NCBI RefSeq assembly: GCF_949628215.1
Contig: NC_134276.1
Location: 12,241,690-12,305,689 of the forward strand
Reading direction: 5' to 3'
Origin: Phalacrocorax aristotelis
Lineage: Eukaryota; Chordata; Aves; Suliformes; Phalacrocoracidae
DNA: 64,000 nucleotides
This document shows, one piece after another, positions 36,601 through 51,600 of this stretch; the first letter of the stretch is position 1; every line of letters begins with the position of its first letter. The position numbers and the translations under genes are program-made. The notes under the pieces are model-generated. The model saw only the letters and a program-made list of their open reading frames with translations. It had not been told where the DNA came from and ran no database searches.

Positions 36601-39600
36601 TAGGTAGAGGTACCAGCCCCAGAGTGTGGCCACATGCCCATGATCCAGGCATCTGGGAGTGCAGAGAAGTCACTTACACCCATGAATCCTTTCTATGAGT
36701 TTCCTATAGCTGATACTACTAGTTCCAGTGTGGGTAGGTTTTCTGCAAAGAGCTTCAAGCACTGTAATGTGCTGCACAGCAACACCTGTAAAGAGGCACA
36801 GAGCTACCAGCTACTTGCAAGGCTGAGCTGGGCACCCAAGCATCCTCCTGGAGGAAATGGGGCAGCCTGGACACCTAGAGTGGAACAACTAGTGTGGTCC
36901 CTTCTCATGTACAGAGGGCAACCAAAAGGACATGCTGAAAAAACATGTCTCTGTATAGGTAGAAGAACTGGACTCTACCCCTCCCAGACAGAAGAAGGAG
37001 TGAGGCTGAAGTCTGCACTCCAAGATACTTCCAGACATCAGAGAATTTTGGGTAGGAAGCTCTTCTTCTCATTGGAGAGTGTGGATCTAGAACGAAAGAG
37101 CCTGAGCCTGTAACACAACAGCAAGGGCATCAATGGCATGTAGGATTTATCTCCCAGAGTTGATTGGTTGTTTTCTTTTGGACAATGATTAAACAAACCC
37201 CATAATTAACCAGTGCCAGGAAGCCAGGATGCTCCTTTCATGCTGTGATCCCCTTCTGGCTCCATGATTCTTACATTGCTTGATGTCCTGCATAGAAGAG
37301 CATCACTTACATTGTGTCTGGCTGCAGCTGATACCGATTGCACTGAAAGTGGGCTCTGCAGCTCTGAATGGGTGGAGGATTTGAATGGGCCTCCTTTCAG
37401 AAAGCTGGCACTAAAAAGACTTATTTTCCTGGCTCCTAGATGACTTTAAATAGGAGACAGGAACAGATCTAGCCCACAGAGAAGCTACAGCATGACTTTA
37501 GGCACTGAGGAGATCTCTGGTGCCCAAATCTACAAGGTTTCCTCCAGGTGATTTCTTGAACCTCAGTACATAGCTGGATTTTGGGATCCCTGACCTATTC
37601 ATTTAAAGGAGATGGGCTCATGTCAAACATTTGACAAAGCATGATCAAGGAGCGCATTCTTCTGGGGAGAGTGTACAATGTTGGCTAGTCAGAAAGCCAA
37701 GGGTGTAAGGACACTGTCATCATGGGAAAAGTACAGGCAGCACCTCATTTAAAATATTTGGTGGCTGATGAAAATGGAAAAAGTTCTGCAGAAAAATAAT
37801 CTCCTGAGAATAAGTAACTTCTGAAAAAAAAGTTTTTATTTTTTTCCTAGAGAAAATGTCTTATAAACCAATTTAAAAATAAGTTTATAATTCATATTAG
37901 GGCATAACCGCATGAATAAATTGCCATGAGATAAAGAAGCATGTGCATTTACACTGCACATCTACTGACACCACCTACTACTCTGTGGTAAGGGCTCTTG
38001 TAGCAGCTCTTCCCCCCAGGCAGTGGAAGGTATCTTCTCTTCAGTGAGCATGGTGTGACTCGCCAGGTCTTGCTGTGCACACAGACAGTTACTGCAGACC
38101 TGCTAATTCACTGAAAATCCAGACTTCTTGGCAACTCCTTCCTTAACCACACTTTTGGGGTATATTTATCTGACATATGTTATTCTGTGAAGAAGCATAC
38201 TGAGAAGCTTCTGTCCTTTCCCCTTCATCCTAGCCAACTGTTTCTGCCACAGCAGTATCATTGGCAATGTTTTCATTTGTGCCAAAATAGCTCTTGGCTT
38301 GTTATAAAGCACAATTTTCAAATAAAAGTGCATTCTTTTTGGCAGCTTTTATATCTGGATCACTTCAGAGGTCTGGTTTAGGCAGTGGCCATGGAGGTGT
38401 AATGACCAGAGGTGGGGGATGTTCTGAGATATGGTGTCAAGCAGAGATGGCTTGAAAATGGGGAGTAGTGGATCTTATGGTGAAGAAATCATAGCAAATC
38501 ACACCTTTCAACTCATGAAATCCAACACTTAGGTTTCTGGCACTGCACAAAAACACCTAAACAAAATGGGTTTAAGCAGGTGAACTGGCCAGTCACAAAA
38601 ACTATAAATATTAAATTGCTATATTTCTGTCAGTGATACTTCAGGAAAATTTAGCTCAGCTTTTTTATGAGTTTATTAGGTAGCATGAAAGTTCAAACAA
38701 TCTTCAGGGGATGCAAAAACTCATGCAACAGTCAACCATGGTGGAGTTGGTCATACAGTCCACTGCTGGTTGTGTAGCAAAGGGGTTCATTTTTACCCAT
38801 TTTGTGTGGGATATTTAGGGATGAAGAACAGGTATTATACTTGTCAGCAGTAACCTGGAGAGAAGTAAAAAAATATTTTATATCATAACAGATGGGATGA
38901 ACATGGGTTGCCAGTATGATGTTGTAGTTAAAAGGGCAAAACTAGTTCCCAGTTGTGTAAGAAATATTGACTGGAGCACCTCTGGCTTTAGCTGGAATAT
39001 TACTTGCCTATTGTGTGAAGTTCTTGTGTTCAGACTTCAAAAGATATAGAGAAATATTGGAAGGCTTTCAGAAAAGAGCTTTGGGAAAGATTTGTGGCAT
39101 AAAGAATGTCAGTGTACTTAGTTTGTCCAGAGGAAGGGTAGGAGGCAATTTAGTCAATTAATTAAAACTTTTGCAAGTGCCTGCATAGAAAAGCAGCTTT
39201 TGATGGTATGTGGCTTCTTTGATCTGAGAGAGGGCTTGATGGGAACCAGTGGCTGGAGTGTGGAGCTAGGTGATATTAGACTACAAATGCAGTTCAGAAT
39301 TTGAAGGGAGCAGGTATTAAATAGCTATAATATGTCAACCACTGACCATATGGTGGGTTCTCCATCACTTGAAATTGCTATAAACATAAACTGGAATGTA
39401 GAAATTATGCATTTCATGCAAAGAATATTTCGTACTTCTCTTCTGGGGTGTCAAACTAGACAATTAGAATTGCTTTTATTGGCTTTTGAAAAAACTTAGT
39501 TTGGTTTTCTTTTTCTTTTGAACAGACACACTTTCAGATGTAAGGTTCCAAACCTTCAAAAATGGGAGAAGCTGCTAAAACTGTATAGAAAGGCCTAAGT

Positions 39601-42600
39601 GGCTGGTCCTAAAGTAAAGACTTGTGGTGACCATGCTAAAGACCAGAACTGCAAGTGGGATGACTTACTGTACAGAAAGGGGCTTGGACCCTGCTAGCAC
39701 TGTCCAGGTTTACTCCTCAGCTTTTACTCCACCAGCTATGTGATATGTCCCAGAGAACTATTTATCTGCACTGCAAGCACCAGTTATTTGATCAACTCTT
39801 AAAGGAGTTTTTTGTCTCTAAATTACATTTCCTTCCCAACACTAGGTTTGCAAGTGTGTATGCAACAAGAGGAGCCAACCGGATAGGACGTGTGTACAAA
39901 AAGGCTATTTTTAGGCAATACACAGATGACACTTACTCGCAGGAGATCCCCAAAGCAGCCTGGCTGGGGTTCCTCGGGCCAGTCCTGAAGGCAGAAGAAG
40001 AGGATGTGTTCATCATCCATCTGAAAAACTTTGCTTCCCGCCCATACTCTGTGCATCCGCATGGTGTATTCTATGACAAAGACTCTGAAGGTAGAAGCTG
40101 GTTTGCCCTTTCTCTTTTCTCTTTTCCTCTCCTTTTCCCCTGGAGTAGCTAATATCATGACTACAAGTTTGCCCAAGTATTTATTGTTCTGGCCATTGGC
40201 ATCAGAGGACTTTAGATCACCCTCTCATAAACCCATCAGTAATTGCAGCTGATGACTAAAGCCAGGAATAGCCTCATCTCTTAAAACTTTTTGCCACAAA
40301 CCTTCAACGCCAAGGATAAATCCAGTACTGAAACAGGTTGGGTGGGGTTTTTTTCCTGAACTATTTTCCTGAATTATAAGTCACTGAAGCATCTTGCCTC
40401 CTTCCTTCTACTTGTACCCTGTTTGAATGGACGGAATTCTTGTAAGTATATATTTTCCTTTCTATAAGGCTATAACAGTCATGATTAATTTTTTAGAATT
40501 CCAAACCTATGCATGTGTATTTTGGTTAGAGGACTATATGGATTTGCCTACATTAATTACTCTCATCAGTTTTGTGTGAGAAGATACACAGTGTTAGCTG
40601 ACAAACTGTGTAGATGGCTGATGAAAGTAAAGAGCCAAGGGAAAATGAGAGCCTGTTAATGCATTTTGAAAGCTTTGTCCACTGATAAATAATGGATTTT
40701 AACTCTCAATGTTTTTGATGGTTTTAGCAGAACTTCTGAATTTTTTCACAATTTCTCAGTGATTCTGTGTTTGTGAGTGCTGTTATTATTTTTATAAATT
40801 TGTGATAAAATAGAAGAAATTACACATTTATTTAAGGAAAACAGTTAAGGGGAGGCTAAAACCTTCCTTTTTCCTTTTAATGTATTAGGAGCACTTTATC
40901 CTGATGGAACTGGTGGTAAAAGCAAAGAGGACGACTTTGTTGTTCCCGGTGGAAATTACACGTACACATGGCCAGTAAGGAAAGATTATTCCCCAACTTT
41001 GACAGACTCAAACTGCTTGACTTGGATTTACCATTCTCACATTGACACACCAAGAGATATTGCATCTGGTTTAATTGGGCCACTGCTGGTTTGTAAAAAA
41101 GGTACTGAGCTAGAAACACTGATAGAGCAAGCCCCTCTGCCAAGCTTGGCATCTTAACAGTCATTTTTGCTTACAGGTATAAACATGATGGTCTAGAGTC
41201 TATCCCTACATAGCCCATAAAAAGGGGCAAGGAATAGCTGGGCCATTCCAGGAGCATCCCAGGGTAGGTATTGTAGCTCTGGGCCAACCCCCTTCCTGCT
41301 CCCCTTTGGTTTCATGAGAGATTTCCCTTGGCTGGTGGAGGGACTGCACCATGCTGCATGCTCTATGGCCAGCCAGCTGTGGCCAAGACCAAAAATAAAT
41401 GTCCCCAAACTGGGATCATTTCAGGGTAAGCAAAGGACAGGACTCATTGCCCAGGAAATAGAATTAGGGCTGGGTGGGTGACTCCAGCACTGCCATTTAC
41501 ATATTTGAAACTTCAGTGTTCTTTGTCATTTTTTCCCCTATATGGATTATAAATTTATTTTTGCTCACAAGTTGTATATCACAACCATACGGGAATGTGC
41601 ACTGAGCAGCTGAGGTGACAGTCTGTCCCATGTACTTCATAGACTGCTAATTTTGTACTGGTTCCCCATCAAGGACCATGTACCAGCCCTCTCCCCTCTG
41701 CCAGCTGAGCCGTCACCCCCACTCCCCCTAAGACATGTGTAACTCTGCCACCTCATCCCAGCACCTCCTGCAGTACAAAACCAGCCCTGATTTTATATAG
41801 AGAACATAAAAGAGAAGCAGGTTCTATATATGAAGAAAAGAAAGACTTCAACACGGAAAGGACAGGCCTGGTCTCCAGCTGAACTCACACAATTAAAATG
41901 TCTCAGACTTTTATCCTTCTGGAGAGCTTTTGTAATCTGCAGAACTCCCTGAATATGTGAAACCAAGCTGATAGCTATGGAATAATACATGAAGCTAGGA
42001 GATAGCATGTTCAAAACAATCCTAGCCTGGAAGGCCAGGTTATCTGCATGTTTGATCTTGAATTCATCAAGGTGGATATCCGCATGATGCTACTGCTGTA
42101 GTCCTCTGTCCGACGGTGGTGGGTGGCTCCTTACAGGACTGACAGCAAGGCTCTGGGGCTCCCTCCCATAGGATACAGGGGAAACAAAAGTTTTCATGGG
42201 TTCAGAAGTAGACTGTACAATTAGATGAAGTCTAAACATGCTAACAGTTAATAAAAGACTACTTGATATTGCCACTCCTGTAGTCTCAGGTTGTTCCCTA
42301 AATGGTTACTCAGATAATGATACTGAACCTAGCCTGAATACATTATATCCATCCTGCCTTCAGCCTTTTTATATTTAAGTATCCAGGCCTAGGTAATTGT
42401 CAAGGCTTCCCTGTTAGTCCGTGGAGAGTGAGCGGCATTTAGATGGCCGTTCTGAGGGTATGGTTCACCAGTTGCTTCAATGCAATAGAAATGCAGGCTC
42501 CCACTTGCCTGTCCTTAATTCCTGGTCACAAAAAAGTCACTGGTGTCTGGCTGGATCAGGCCCATGACCTGGCTTACTGTGTAGGCACACTGATGCTAAC

Positions 42601-45600
42601 ACTGACTAAAAGGCAGGGCTGGGTGCAGTAAGCTGAAGATGGGGAAAATGGGACCACAGATATTGGCAGGTACTTGTGCATATGTCAAATCAAAGAGATC
42701 CTGAAATATCAGCTTGACTTAGATGAGATGAACTGCCTTCTGGAGGCACTCATACATTCAAAAGCTGTTGGAGGGGGATCAAGATGTCTTAGAAGAGCAA
42801 GATTAGGTGAGATTTATCCTGCCCTATAGATCACGGGCAGAGCACTGTATTTCCTCGAGTGCTCCAAAGTTACTGTCACTTTTAAATTCTATCCCCTCCA
42901 AGGCTTTTTTTATCACTTTCCTTTTCGTTTGCAATTTAGGAACTGCAGATGAGACTTCAATAGAAGGGACTGGTGCTGCTAATGCTTTTGCCCTGATGTT
43001 TAGCATTGTAGATGAAAACTTCAGCTGGTACCTCGACGAGAATATAAACACCTTCTGCTTAGAACCAGCCACAGTTGACAAAGAGGATGCAGGTTTCCAG
43101 ACCAGCAACAGAATGCATGGTGAGCAAGACTCTTGAGCAAATGGTGACCTAGAGCAGCGACCAGGCTCTTTTCATTTCAGTAGGACTTTCTGTCCCTTGG
43201 GATGTCTTCGCTTTATCTGCATCAGCAAGGATGGGTCAGGATGTTGAAGTACCGTGTTGATAAAAAGCCTCTCCCTAAATACAGCACAATGCACTGGTTT
43301 GCAGAAAAGAGAGTTGGCTTTCACGCCCAGCTGTGCCACTTGTTTAGCATTTTTTCTTAGGCAACAGATTAAAGCCATTTGGTAACTGTTTGACCAGCTG
43401 TGAAAAGAGAAAAGCAAGCTGCAGAGCGCTTTGAGATGTGTGTATTAGAAAAGTCCAGCATTTCTCAAAGGGCCTTATGGATGATGGTCTGGCTGGTACA
43501 ACCACTCCTGCCCTTCAGAAATCCATTGGCCAACAGTACTTTGTGCCATTTGGAGATCCAGTGTAAGAAGTTAAATCCAGATATTCTTCTGTATTTCGGT
43601 TGTTCCATGGAGCCTAGGAGCTAAAATACTTTGCAAAATATGAGTCTCATTCTCCTAGTGTCCTGATACATTATTAGGTGTGGAAACTGAGGAAGAGATA
43701 GATGACTAGACTGATTTGATGGATATCATAATTTTCAAATCTAAATTGCTTAAGCTTGGCATATAATGGTATATTTATGACTCAGAATAAGATGAAATAG
43801 ATTTCAGACATGCTAAATAGCTGCAGGACAAGTGAACTTCATTATCAGGCCTTTTTGGTGATCACTTGGCCTTTGATAAATTCTGGTATCACCCAGGAAG
43901 TTTTTCACAGACCCAGCCAGAGAATTTGGGCCATTTGATCATCCAAAGCTGTAAGCCATATGTTCAAAATTTTACTCTTCATCAAGGAGCCCATGAGGGC
44001 CTTATTCAGTGTGGATATTCAGTTTCTTTTCTGAGCCTGGAAAGGATCATCCTTAGGAATGGGGTCAGAGGGACTTGATACTTCTCTTTCACCTCTCATG
44101 AAGTCTCATACTTTTGTTTTTAGCTATTAATGGTTATATTTATGGCAATCTCCCTGGATTGGAGATGTGTGCTGACACTTCCATGTCCTGGCATTTGTTT
44201 GGCATGGGGAGTGAGATAGATATCCACGCTGCGTATTTCTACGGCCACACGTTCACTAGCAGAGACCAGAGGGCAGATGTCATCGGTCTGTTCCCAGCAA
44301 CGTTCATCACAGCAGAGATGATACCTGGGAACCCCGGAAGGTGGCTGATAACATGCCAGGTTAACGAGCACTTACGAGGTAGGCTGCTATAGAACTCCCT
44401 GATCCTTTCAGAAGTTCCAGCCTCTGTTATGCTTGGAAAAGAAAGCTGAGAGATATTTCCAGGGGAAGCAGGTTTTGACACTTTTTTGATGACTAACTGA
44501 ACACTTTGGAACTATTTCACTAGATAAACATCATGAATATGAGTTTAGTCAGCACTGGAAATTATACATGTTGGGCCAAATCTTCAGCTCATATGAATGA
44601 CTTAGCTCTCATATAAGGAAGGCTTCCTAGACCCAGTGCTGACACCACGCTTTCTATGTAAACCAGAGATTTTGATAAACAATGAGAGAGGTCTTCATCA
44701 TCACTTTTTGTTGTAGATAAGTACTTACACATAAAGAAAAATCATGCCAGCTGAGCACTTCATAGCTTTTTCCTTCACAGAAATCAGACAAAAATTGGCA
44801 GTGTTTTCAGAAACCTTTACGTGAAGGATTTTGATGGTGATGTTGTGATATTTGTGTGGTGCCAGAGCCTGAAAGCACATATCATAAACTAGGTCTCATG
44901 ACAGCAGGTAATGTATAATTATCATATCAGAGACAAGTTGGGAGAATTTTTACTTTTAAGCACTTGCACATTGATTTCAGTGGGATTTGCATCAGGCAAA
45001 CTAGACTTGGTTCTGGCAAGCAACAAATACCTTTAGTGCGGTAATAACCAGCCTCTCTATTTCAATGAAAGTCAAAGGGAGACAATGCCATTTTACACAC
45101 TTCAGGAGGCACTCCAACCCCCAAAATCATTCTACCATCCTTACCCAGATTGAGGAGTTGAGCAAATAAGCCCACTAAAGAGTGTAATTGATGTCAGTGG
45201 GTTTCACCTGTGGCATAAAGTACCGCCTTGCAAAAGGTGCTAGCATCTGGCCCTGTTTAGGCAGAGGAAGTTTTTAAAAAAAGAAATTTACCCAGCAATT
45301 GTTTCCAATCCATGTAGCTCCTAGAGAGTTTTGAATGTGCATTTGTATCCATAAGATTGCTGACTCTGCAGCTCGCCAAGGACTGTGTCCAGACTCTTTC
45401 TCCTCCCAGGTGGCATGGAGGCACTGTATGATGTTCAGATCTGCCAAAAAAAACTGTCTCGGCCTTCACCACTCAGTCACAAGAGAAGATATTATATTGC
45501 TGCTGAAGAAGTGCTCTGGAATTATGGACCTGACGGTTATGATAAATTCACTGGGCAGGGTTTAAATGCCACTGGCAGGTAAGCTTTCTTGTCCTCTCCT

Positions 45601-48600
45601 GTTGTGTTTTAATTTCAAGAGTCTCTGTGAGACTTCCCTAGTGATTCACCAGGGCTGGGCCCTGCACTCTTATTAATTTTAATTGAAAGGAGCAGGGAGG
45701 AATGCATTTAAACAACCTTGTTGGGAAGTTAGATTAGTAACTGCAATACTTGGAGTTGCCTTCTGGAAGCACTTATCTTGCTCCATTATGTTGATGGAGA
45801 AAGTGAGCCCAGGTGAGGTATGCAAAGTTCAGCAGAGTTAATGACCCTACATTGAGACTCCTTGGGGAGCTTTCACCCTTAAAATCGGTGTCCCTCAGAG
45901 GTGCCATAGTGGTAGATTTTTTTTCCCCTGTTATTACTGATGAAGATGAATTGTATTACAGTATCTCCCAGGAAAGCTAATGAGGATTAGAGACACATTG
46001 TGCACAGGTAATGGCACATGACTTGCCCTAAGGTAGTTAGAGTTAAGTTGACACAGATGTCTCCCTAAGTAAATTGGCATTAAGCACATGAAAGTGTAAT
46101 GCACAATGAATGCCCATTTGTTAACTAAGTTATAACTGTAATTCAAACCAGTAATATCTCCCTTTGTCTGCTAGAAAAGCGTATGCAACCTAATAACTTG
46201 GGGGACCATTTCCCCTGTGTCTGGAGTAATAACTTTAGCCGAAATGAAGGGTTCTGCCTGAACCTCCAATTATTTAATCAGTCAAATTTTTTAATTCCAC
46301 AGTGAATCTGCAATTTATTTCACACAAGGGACTGACAGAATAGGAGGGCAATATTGGAAAGTTCGTTATGTGGAATATACTGATGCAACATTCAGTAAGA
46401 AGAAGATTTTGTCAGAGGACATGAAGCACCTGGGAATACTTGGTATAGTGAATATTTCCCCCTCCTGTCATTACATCAAGTTTGAATGCAGATCCTCTTG
46501 GATCCAGAGGGGCATTTTGTGCATGCAGCTGCCAGTCAGCCCTCTCTTGTTTAGATGGAAATATGTTAGAGGGTAGTTTTTCTAATACCTTCCCTCACTC
46601 TTTTTTTAAGGCCCTGTTATAAAAGCTGAAGTGGGAGATACAGTGCTAGTTACTTTTGCCAACAAAGCCAAAAGAAGCTATAGCATTATGGCCCATGGCG
46701 TAAGCTTCAGCAAGCTGTCAGAAGGTGCTCCCTACTTAGATGGTAAGTTTTGACTGTACTACTGTATCATCACATCCAGAATACCTGAGAGTGAAGATCT
46801 TCTGTTGCTCTGCAGGTTTGCCTTTCATGGATGCTAAGGCACAGAAGGGATGATTTGATTAGTTTGTATCCACCCTACATGTCACAACTAATGGGACTCC
46901 CCAGCCTGCCAATGTGCTTGTTCGGAAGATGTTGGAGATATGCCAGACAAGGTGTCTAAAACTAGCTGAGGTCCATGTTGAGCAAAAGTCACAAGCACAA
47001 TCCAATTTATATTAGTTCTAATATAATATTGCTTAACTTCAGGCAGTGGATCTCCTCTGGACATGCTCCAGAATTATGAAGCTTAGGATCTGGCATGATG
47101 CGCCTGCTGAGTCTTTGGATATAGCTGTCGACATGGTCTGGGTTGTTCCATTCTCTAATCCAAGTTGGGCATTGCCCTTGCTTCGTTGTCAGGATAGTCA
47201 GTGTTAGAGGCAGCTTTCATTTGATTGACCAGGAATGTGAAGCAGCCATAATCCTTATTAATCCTCATAAATATGTAAATGCTGAAACAGAGTATTTACC
47301 AAAGGCTTCCTCTCATTTTGTGAAAGGACAGGATCTTTATCACCTAAGTTTAACCATTAAATGTTAAATGTTATGTTTAATTAGTGGGCACCTTTTTCAG
47401 TCAGTGACAAGAAATAAACCCTTCAGAAGGTGAGAAGTCCCATTTACTTTGAACACTTATTTTAGGAGGCAGTAGGTCACCCTCTGGAGATGTGTTTCCG
47501 TCTCCATCAACTACAGAAGCAGCCTAGAGTTTGGGTTAGGGAGTAAGTTTTGTATGGCTCACGTAAGGTGAGCTGAATCCCATACACAGTGTCTCCAGGG
47601 AAAATATTGTGGTGTCTGGAAAAGTTTTTGCTGCATTTGCAGCACTGAAAAGAAAGGTAGGTTTCTTGTTGTCTAAATTGCTTTGTTTCTGCTACAACAC
47701 ATCAGAAAGAAACCCATGGGACATAATCCCTCTTTTGAGAACTGTGCTAAGAGAATTAGGTCAACGTGTAAAACTCAAAACATCATACAATAAAATCAAT
47801 ACAAAAGACTTTATTAAAGTCTGTTGTCTCTAGTTGCTGACCTTGCAACACAATAAATTTGCCAGCAGGCCCCAATGCATGAAACAACTGGCTTGAGTTC
47901 AGCCTTCAAGTTATCTGCATGCACCCTAATGCCACCCATGTCAGATGTAGTTCCTTGATGGAAGAGCACCTTCCCTCTTCTCCCAGTCCTGTCATGCTTT
48001 CATTTAATGCTCCCCAGTAATAGCACCCATCAGCATTGCACGCTTTGGTGCGGAGCAAAATCAAGCCAAATCCTACAATTCAGCAGGAGCGTGCACTGCG
48101 CACCTCTGGGTCTTTGGAGAGAAACCTGACTCCATACTCATCATCAGTCTTTCTGCCCCTTGTCGTCTTGCAACTCTTGTGTCTTGGATTTCCGTCATAT
48201 CTATCTACAGGTATATACATGCAGAGGCCCTACAGGGGCATTGTCTGAATGCAGCTTATTCATGTGAAAATAAACATACCTGCAGACGTCTTTTTTCAAT
48301 TGTGCCTTCAGGAAATACTCTTCCATGTTGTGTTTGATAGTTGTCCAATCTCAGATGGTTTTTAACTCCAAATCAATGTTCTCCTTATTGAGCACTGTTG
48401 CAGGATTAATCTCATAGTATCAGGCACTGTTGAAGCAATTTTCTGCTTTGTATTGCAGTTTGCAGCAAAAAACCTGTGTTCATATGTAATACTGATATTT
48501 TCACTTGTGTCTAAGTTTTCAAGAGGGTTCTTTTGGACTATTAGAGAGAAGTATTAGATCAGTGCTGTCTGCTGCTGCCACATACATCTGACTGTGCTGA

Positions 48601-51600
48601 GAAAATCCAGCCAATGGATGCCTAAGCATTAAACAAAATTTCTGATTTGATCTTCCTCATAGCAAAGACCAGAAAGGCCACTTAGCACTTTTTTCTAAAA
48701 AGGGTGCAGGGCTGACTCCTTTGCCCAACTTTCCTTTCAAGTCCCTTTTGTAAGTCCTCTCTGAGTGGATACCAACACTCTTTTACAGTGGCTAAATTAC
48801 ACGGGTGGTGCTACATCTACCTTGTGCAGACAATGGCCCAAATCCTTTAAAGGTGGCTTCCAAAAAAAGTAATAACAACTGCCCTCTGGAGACTCTGGCA
48901 GAGGTTCCTGTGAATTGCTACAAAATCAAACAGAAACAATTACCAGGATCAGATTTGGTTTGAATTTCTCAAAAGCCACAGCTGCAGCTCCACTTACTGA
49001 TATAATTGCCTTGTTGGTGCTTAATGAAAAGCCAGAGCCTGCATTCGAGCCACAGATGAATTTCACGATAGGGCAGGTAAGTTACAAACATCAGAGGAAG
49101 CCATTTAAGCACAAGAATAAGCTCTGCATATCTTGTCTGACTGAATCCAGCTACTCTGGATAGCGTTGGAAGGTGTCTGGGGGAAGCAGCTAAACTTGTT
49201 CTACAGAGAACGGGCTTGGTTGCCTCCACGGCACAGGACTCCAGTGAGATGTCTCCATGGCATAAGTGCCCAGACTATGGGAAGGTGTGCAAGATTGTGG
49301 CTACAAGAGGGAGCTTGTCCACAGAAATCATCAACTATGTCTGACTGCCAGCTAATGCTTGTATTCAGGAAGACGAAACCTTCCTGTAACCTTGGTGCTT
49401 CTCAATTTTCTCTCTGCAGGCTATCTGAAGCCAGGAGCCCATGTTAAGCCAGGTGAAACTTTCACATACAAATGGAGGGTGCCTGAAAATGGAGGTCCAA
49501 CAGAGAGCGACACCCCATGCCTGACCTATCTGTACTATTCAGCCACTGATGCAGTGAAGGACACCAACTCTGGCCTTGTGGGGCCTTTGCTGGTCTGTCG
49601 GAAGAACACGCTGAATCACGATGGGTCGCAGGTGCTCAACGTGGACATTTGCTTGTTCCTAACAGCAGGCTGGTGTTCTGAGGGGGAGGTCCCATATGGG
49701 CCAATTTGCCCAGTTCCCAGCTCAGTTTTAAGGGATTAGATAAATGTCATTTCTCAGGGTAAAAGCTGACCCAAGGGGATGGTTAGGAAGATGAAACTGT
49801 CATTGCCCAGTATTCTGGCTCACCCCTACGTTTTCCATCTTTTCGATACACTTATTAACAATAAATGCATTCTTCTACCCTAAGTAAGTAATGAACACTT
49901 TATTTATCCTTCTGGCTGATGGAAGAGAGCCAATCCCTGTCTCTAGAAGAACACAGTAAGAAGGCAGCTGCAATTTTTTGGGGAAAGAAAACTTTGTTAA
50001 AAAAAAAAAATTTTTACTTGGGTAATTCTGCACACACTTTTAAAAAATATCTTGGCTTCCTTCTTGACTACAGAAAGGAATAGACAGAGAATTTTACCTC
50101 CTCTTTTCAATCTTTGATGAGAATGACAGCTGGTATCTGAACAAGAATATTGAAGCATTTACTGGAGACCCTTCAAAAGTAGATGAAAATGATGCAGATT
50201 TCAAGGAATCCAACAAAATGCATGGTATGAAATATCTAATATCTGTTAATGATACCTTTTCTTCAATCATAATAGGAAGATGAGTTGGCAGATTTGATCA
50301 TAATTCATAGCCAACTACACTGCACTGGAGGGTGAGGTGGAAAGCTGTCAGTCAGCTTATGGCCAGCTCCTGATGCCCTCAGAGTGCATGTTGAAACCCC
50401 AGTCATATTAACAATGAATGCAGCCCCTACCAACTACACCTGGAGAAAAGGAACAGTGTAGCTTTTAGATACAACACTTGGGTCTATAAAAAGGCATAAT
50501 GCCAGAGTCAGGCACCAATTGCAGAAGAGGCCAATGTTCGCTGGTGATTTAAATTTCACTGGTGGCCTTGGCACTGACTGAGACAATGAAGGTCCACCTG
50601 CTCTACTAGCTCCCACTTGGGCAGTGACCACTTCTGGAAGAGGAGGGGCAAAGACTAGGGGAATGGCTGGTGATATTTGAGAACATCACTTCTGGATGTA
50701 AGTATCTGACTTCAGCATGGACCTTCTTCAGGATATTCCTGTCATGACAGACTTGAGCAAATCACATAACTTCTCTTTGCTTTAGTTTTCTGAAGGGCAC
50801 TGAGAATATATATTGTTAGAGAACCTCTGGGCTTCCTGGACCCATCTATTTTACCGTTCTGTTATGAGGTGGTATCTCATACTAAAGTTTTGTTGTTCCA
50901 TAATATCTTTCACCCAGTGATCACAGAGAGCATTTGGGGATTAGGGAATATAGCCTCATAACACCCATGTGAAAGGAAGAGATGCATTTTGGAAGTAGAA
51001 GTGGAAATCAAATGTCAAAATCACATAAAAAAGCCCCATCAGAACTGAATTTATAACTTGCACTCTTTATGGCCCACTCCATGGCCTTAATGATCCAGTT
51101 AGACATTCTCCAGGCTGAAAGGAGGGACCTAATTTATACACTTAACTGGTGTCTGTGAGGCACCCTGAAAAGCTCAGAGAAGTGCTACATCATTGCAAAG
51201 GGCTACTGCAAGATTTTGCAGGCTTAAAAAATAGGTAGAAGCTCAGAGTTTATAGGAATAGCATTTAGATATTAATTTGATGTCAGCCAGTGCTACCTTT
51301 GCATCACAAAATGCTCTTTTAATTAATGCCCTGACTTGCTGAGTCACTAGTCTCTTGCCAGGAAGGAGACAGGAAGCTCTGTGATGAGTTTCCATTGACC
51401 TGCTGCCAACCAGGCTCTTTCCTTCTCCTCCAGCTGTCAACGGCTACTTGTTTGGTAATCTGCCTGGCCTGGCCATGTGCAAGGATGACAAAGTCTCCTG
51501 GCACCTCATCGGGCTGGGCAGTCACTACGACATGCACGGGATTCATTTTCAAGGAAACACCATTGACCTGAGAGGGACAACGAGGGATGGGCTGGCTTTA

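Noticed and set aside
36095..36673. 192-codon open frame on the - strand inside intron 1
   Set aside because: Composition is Ser/Pro/Leu-rich as expected opposite a purine-rich strand; no domain, no splice context and no family resemblance.
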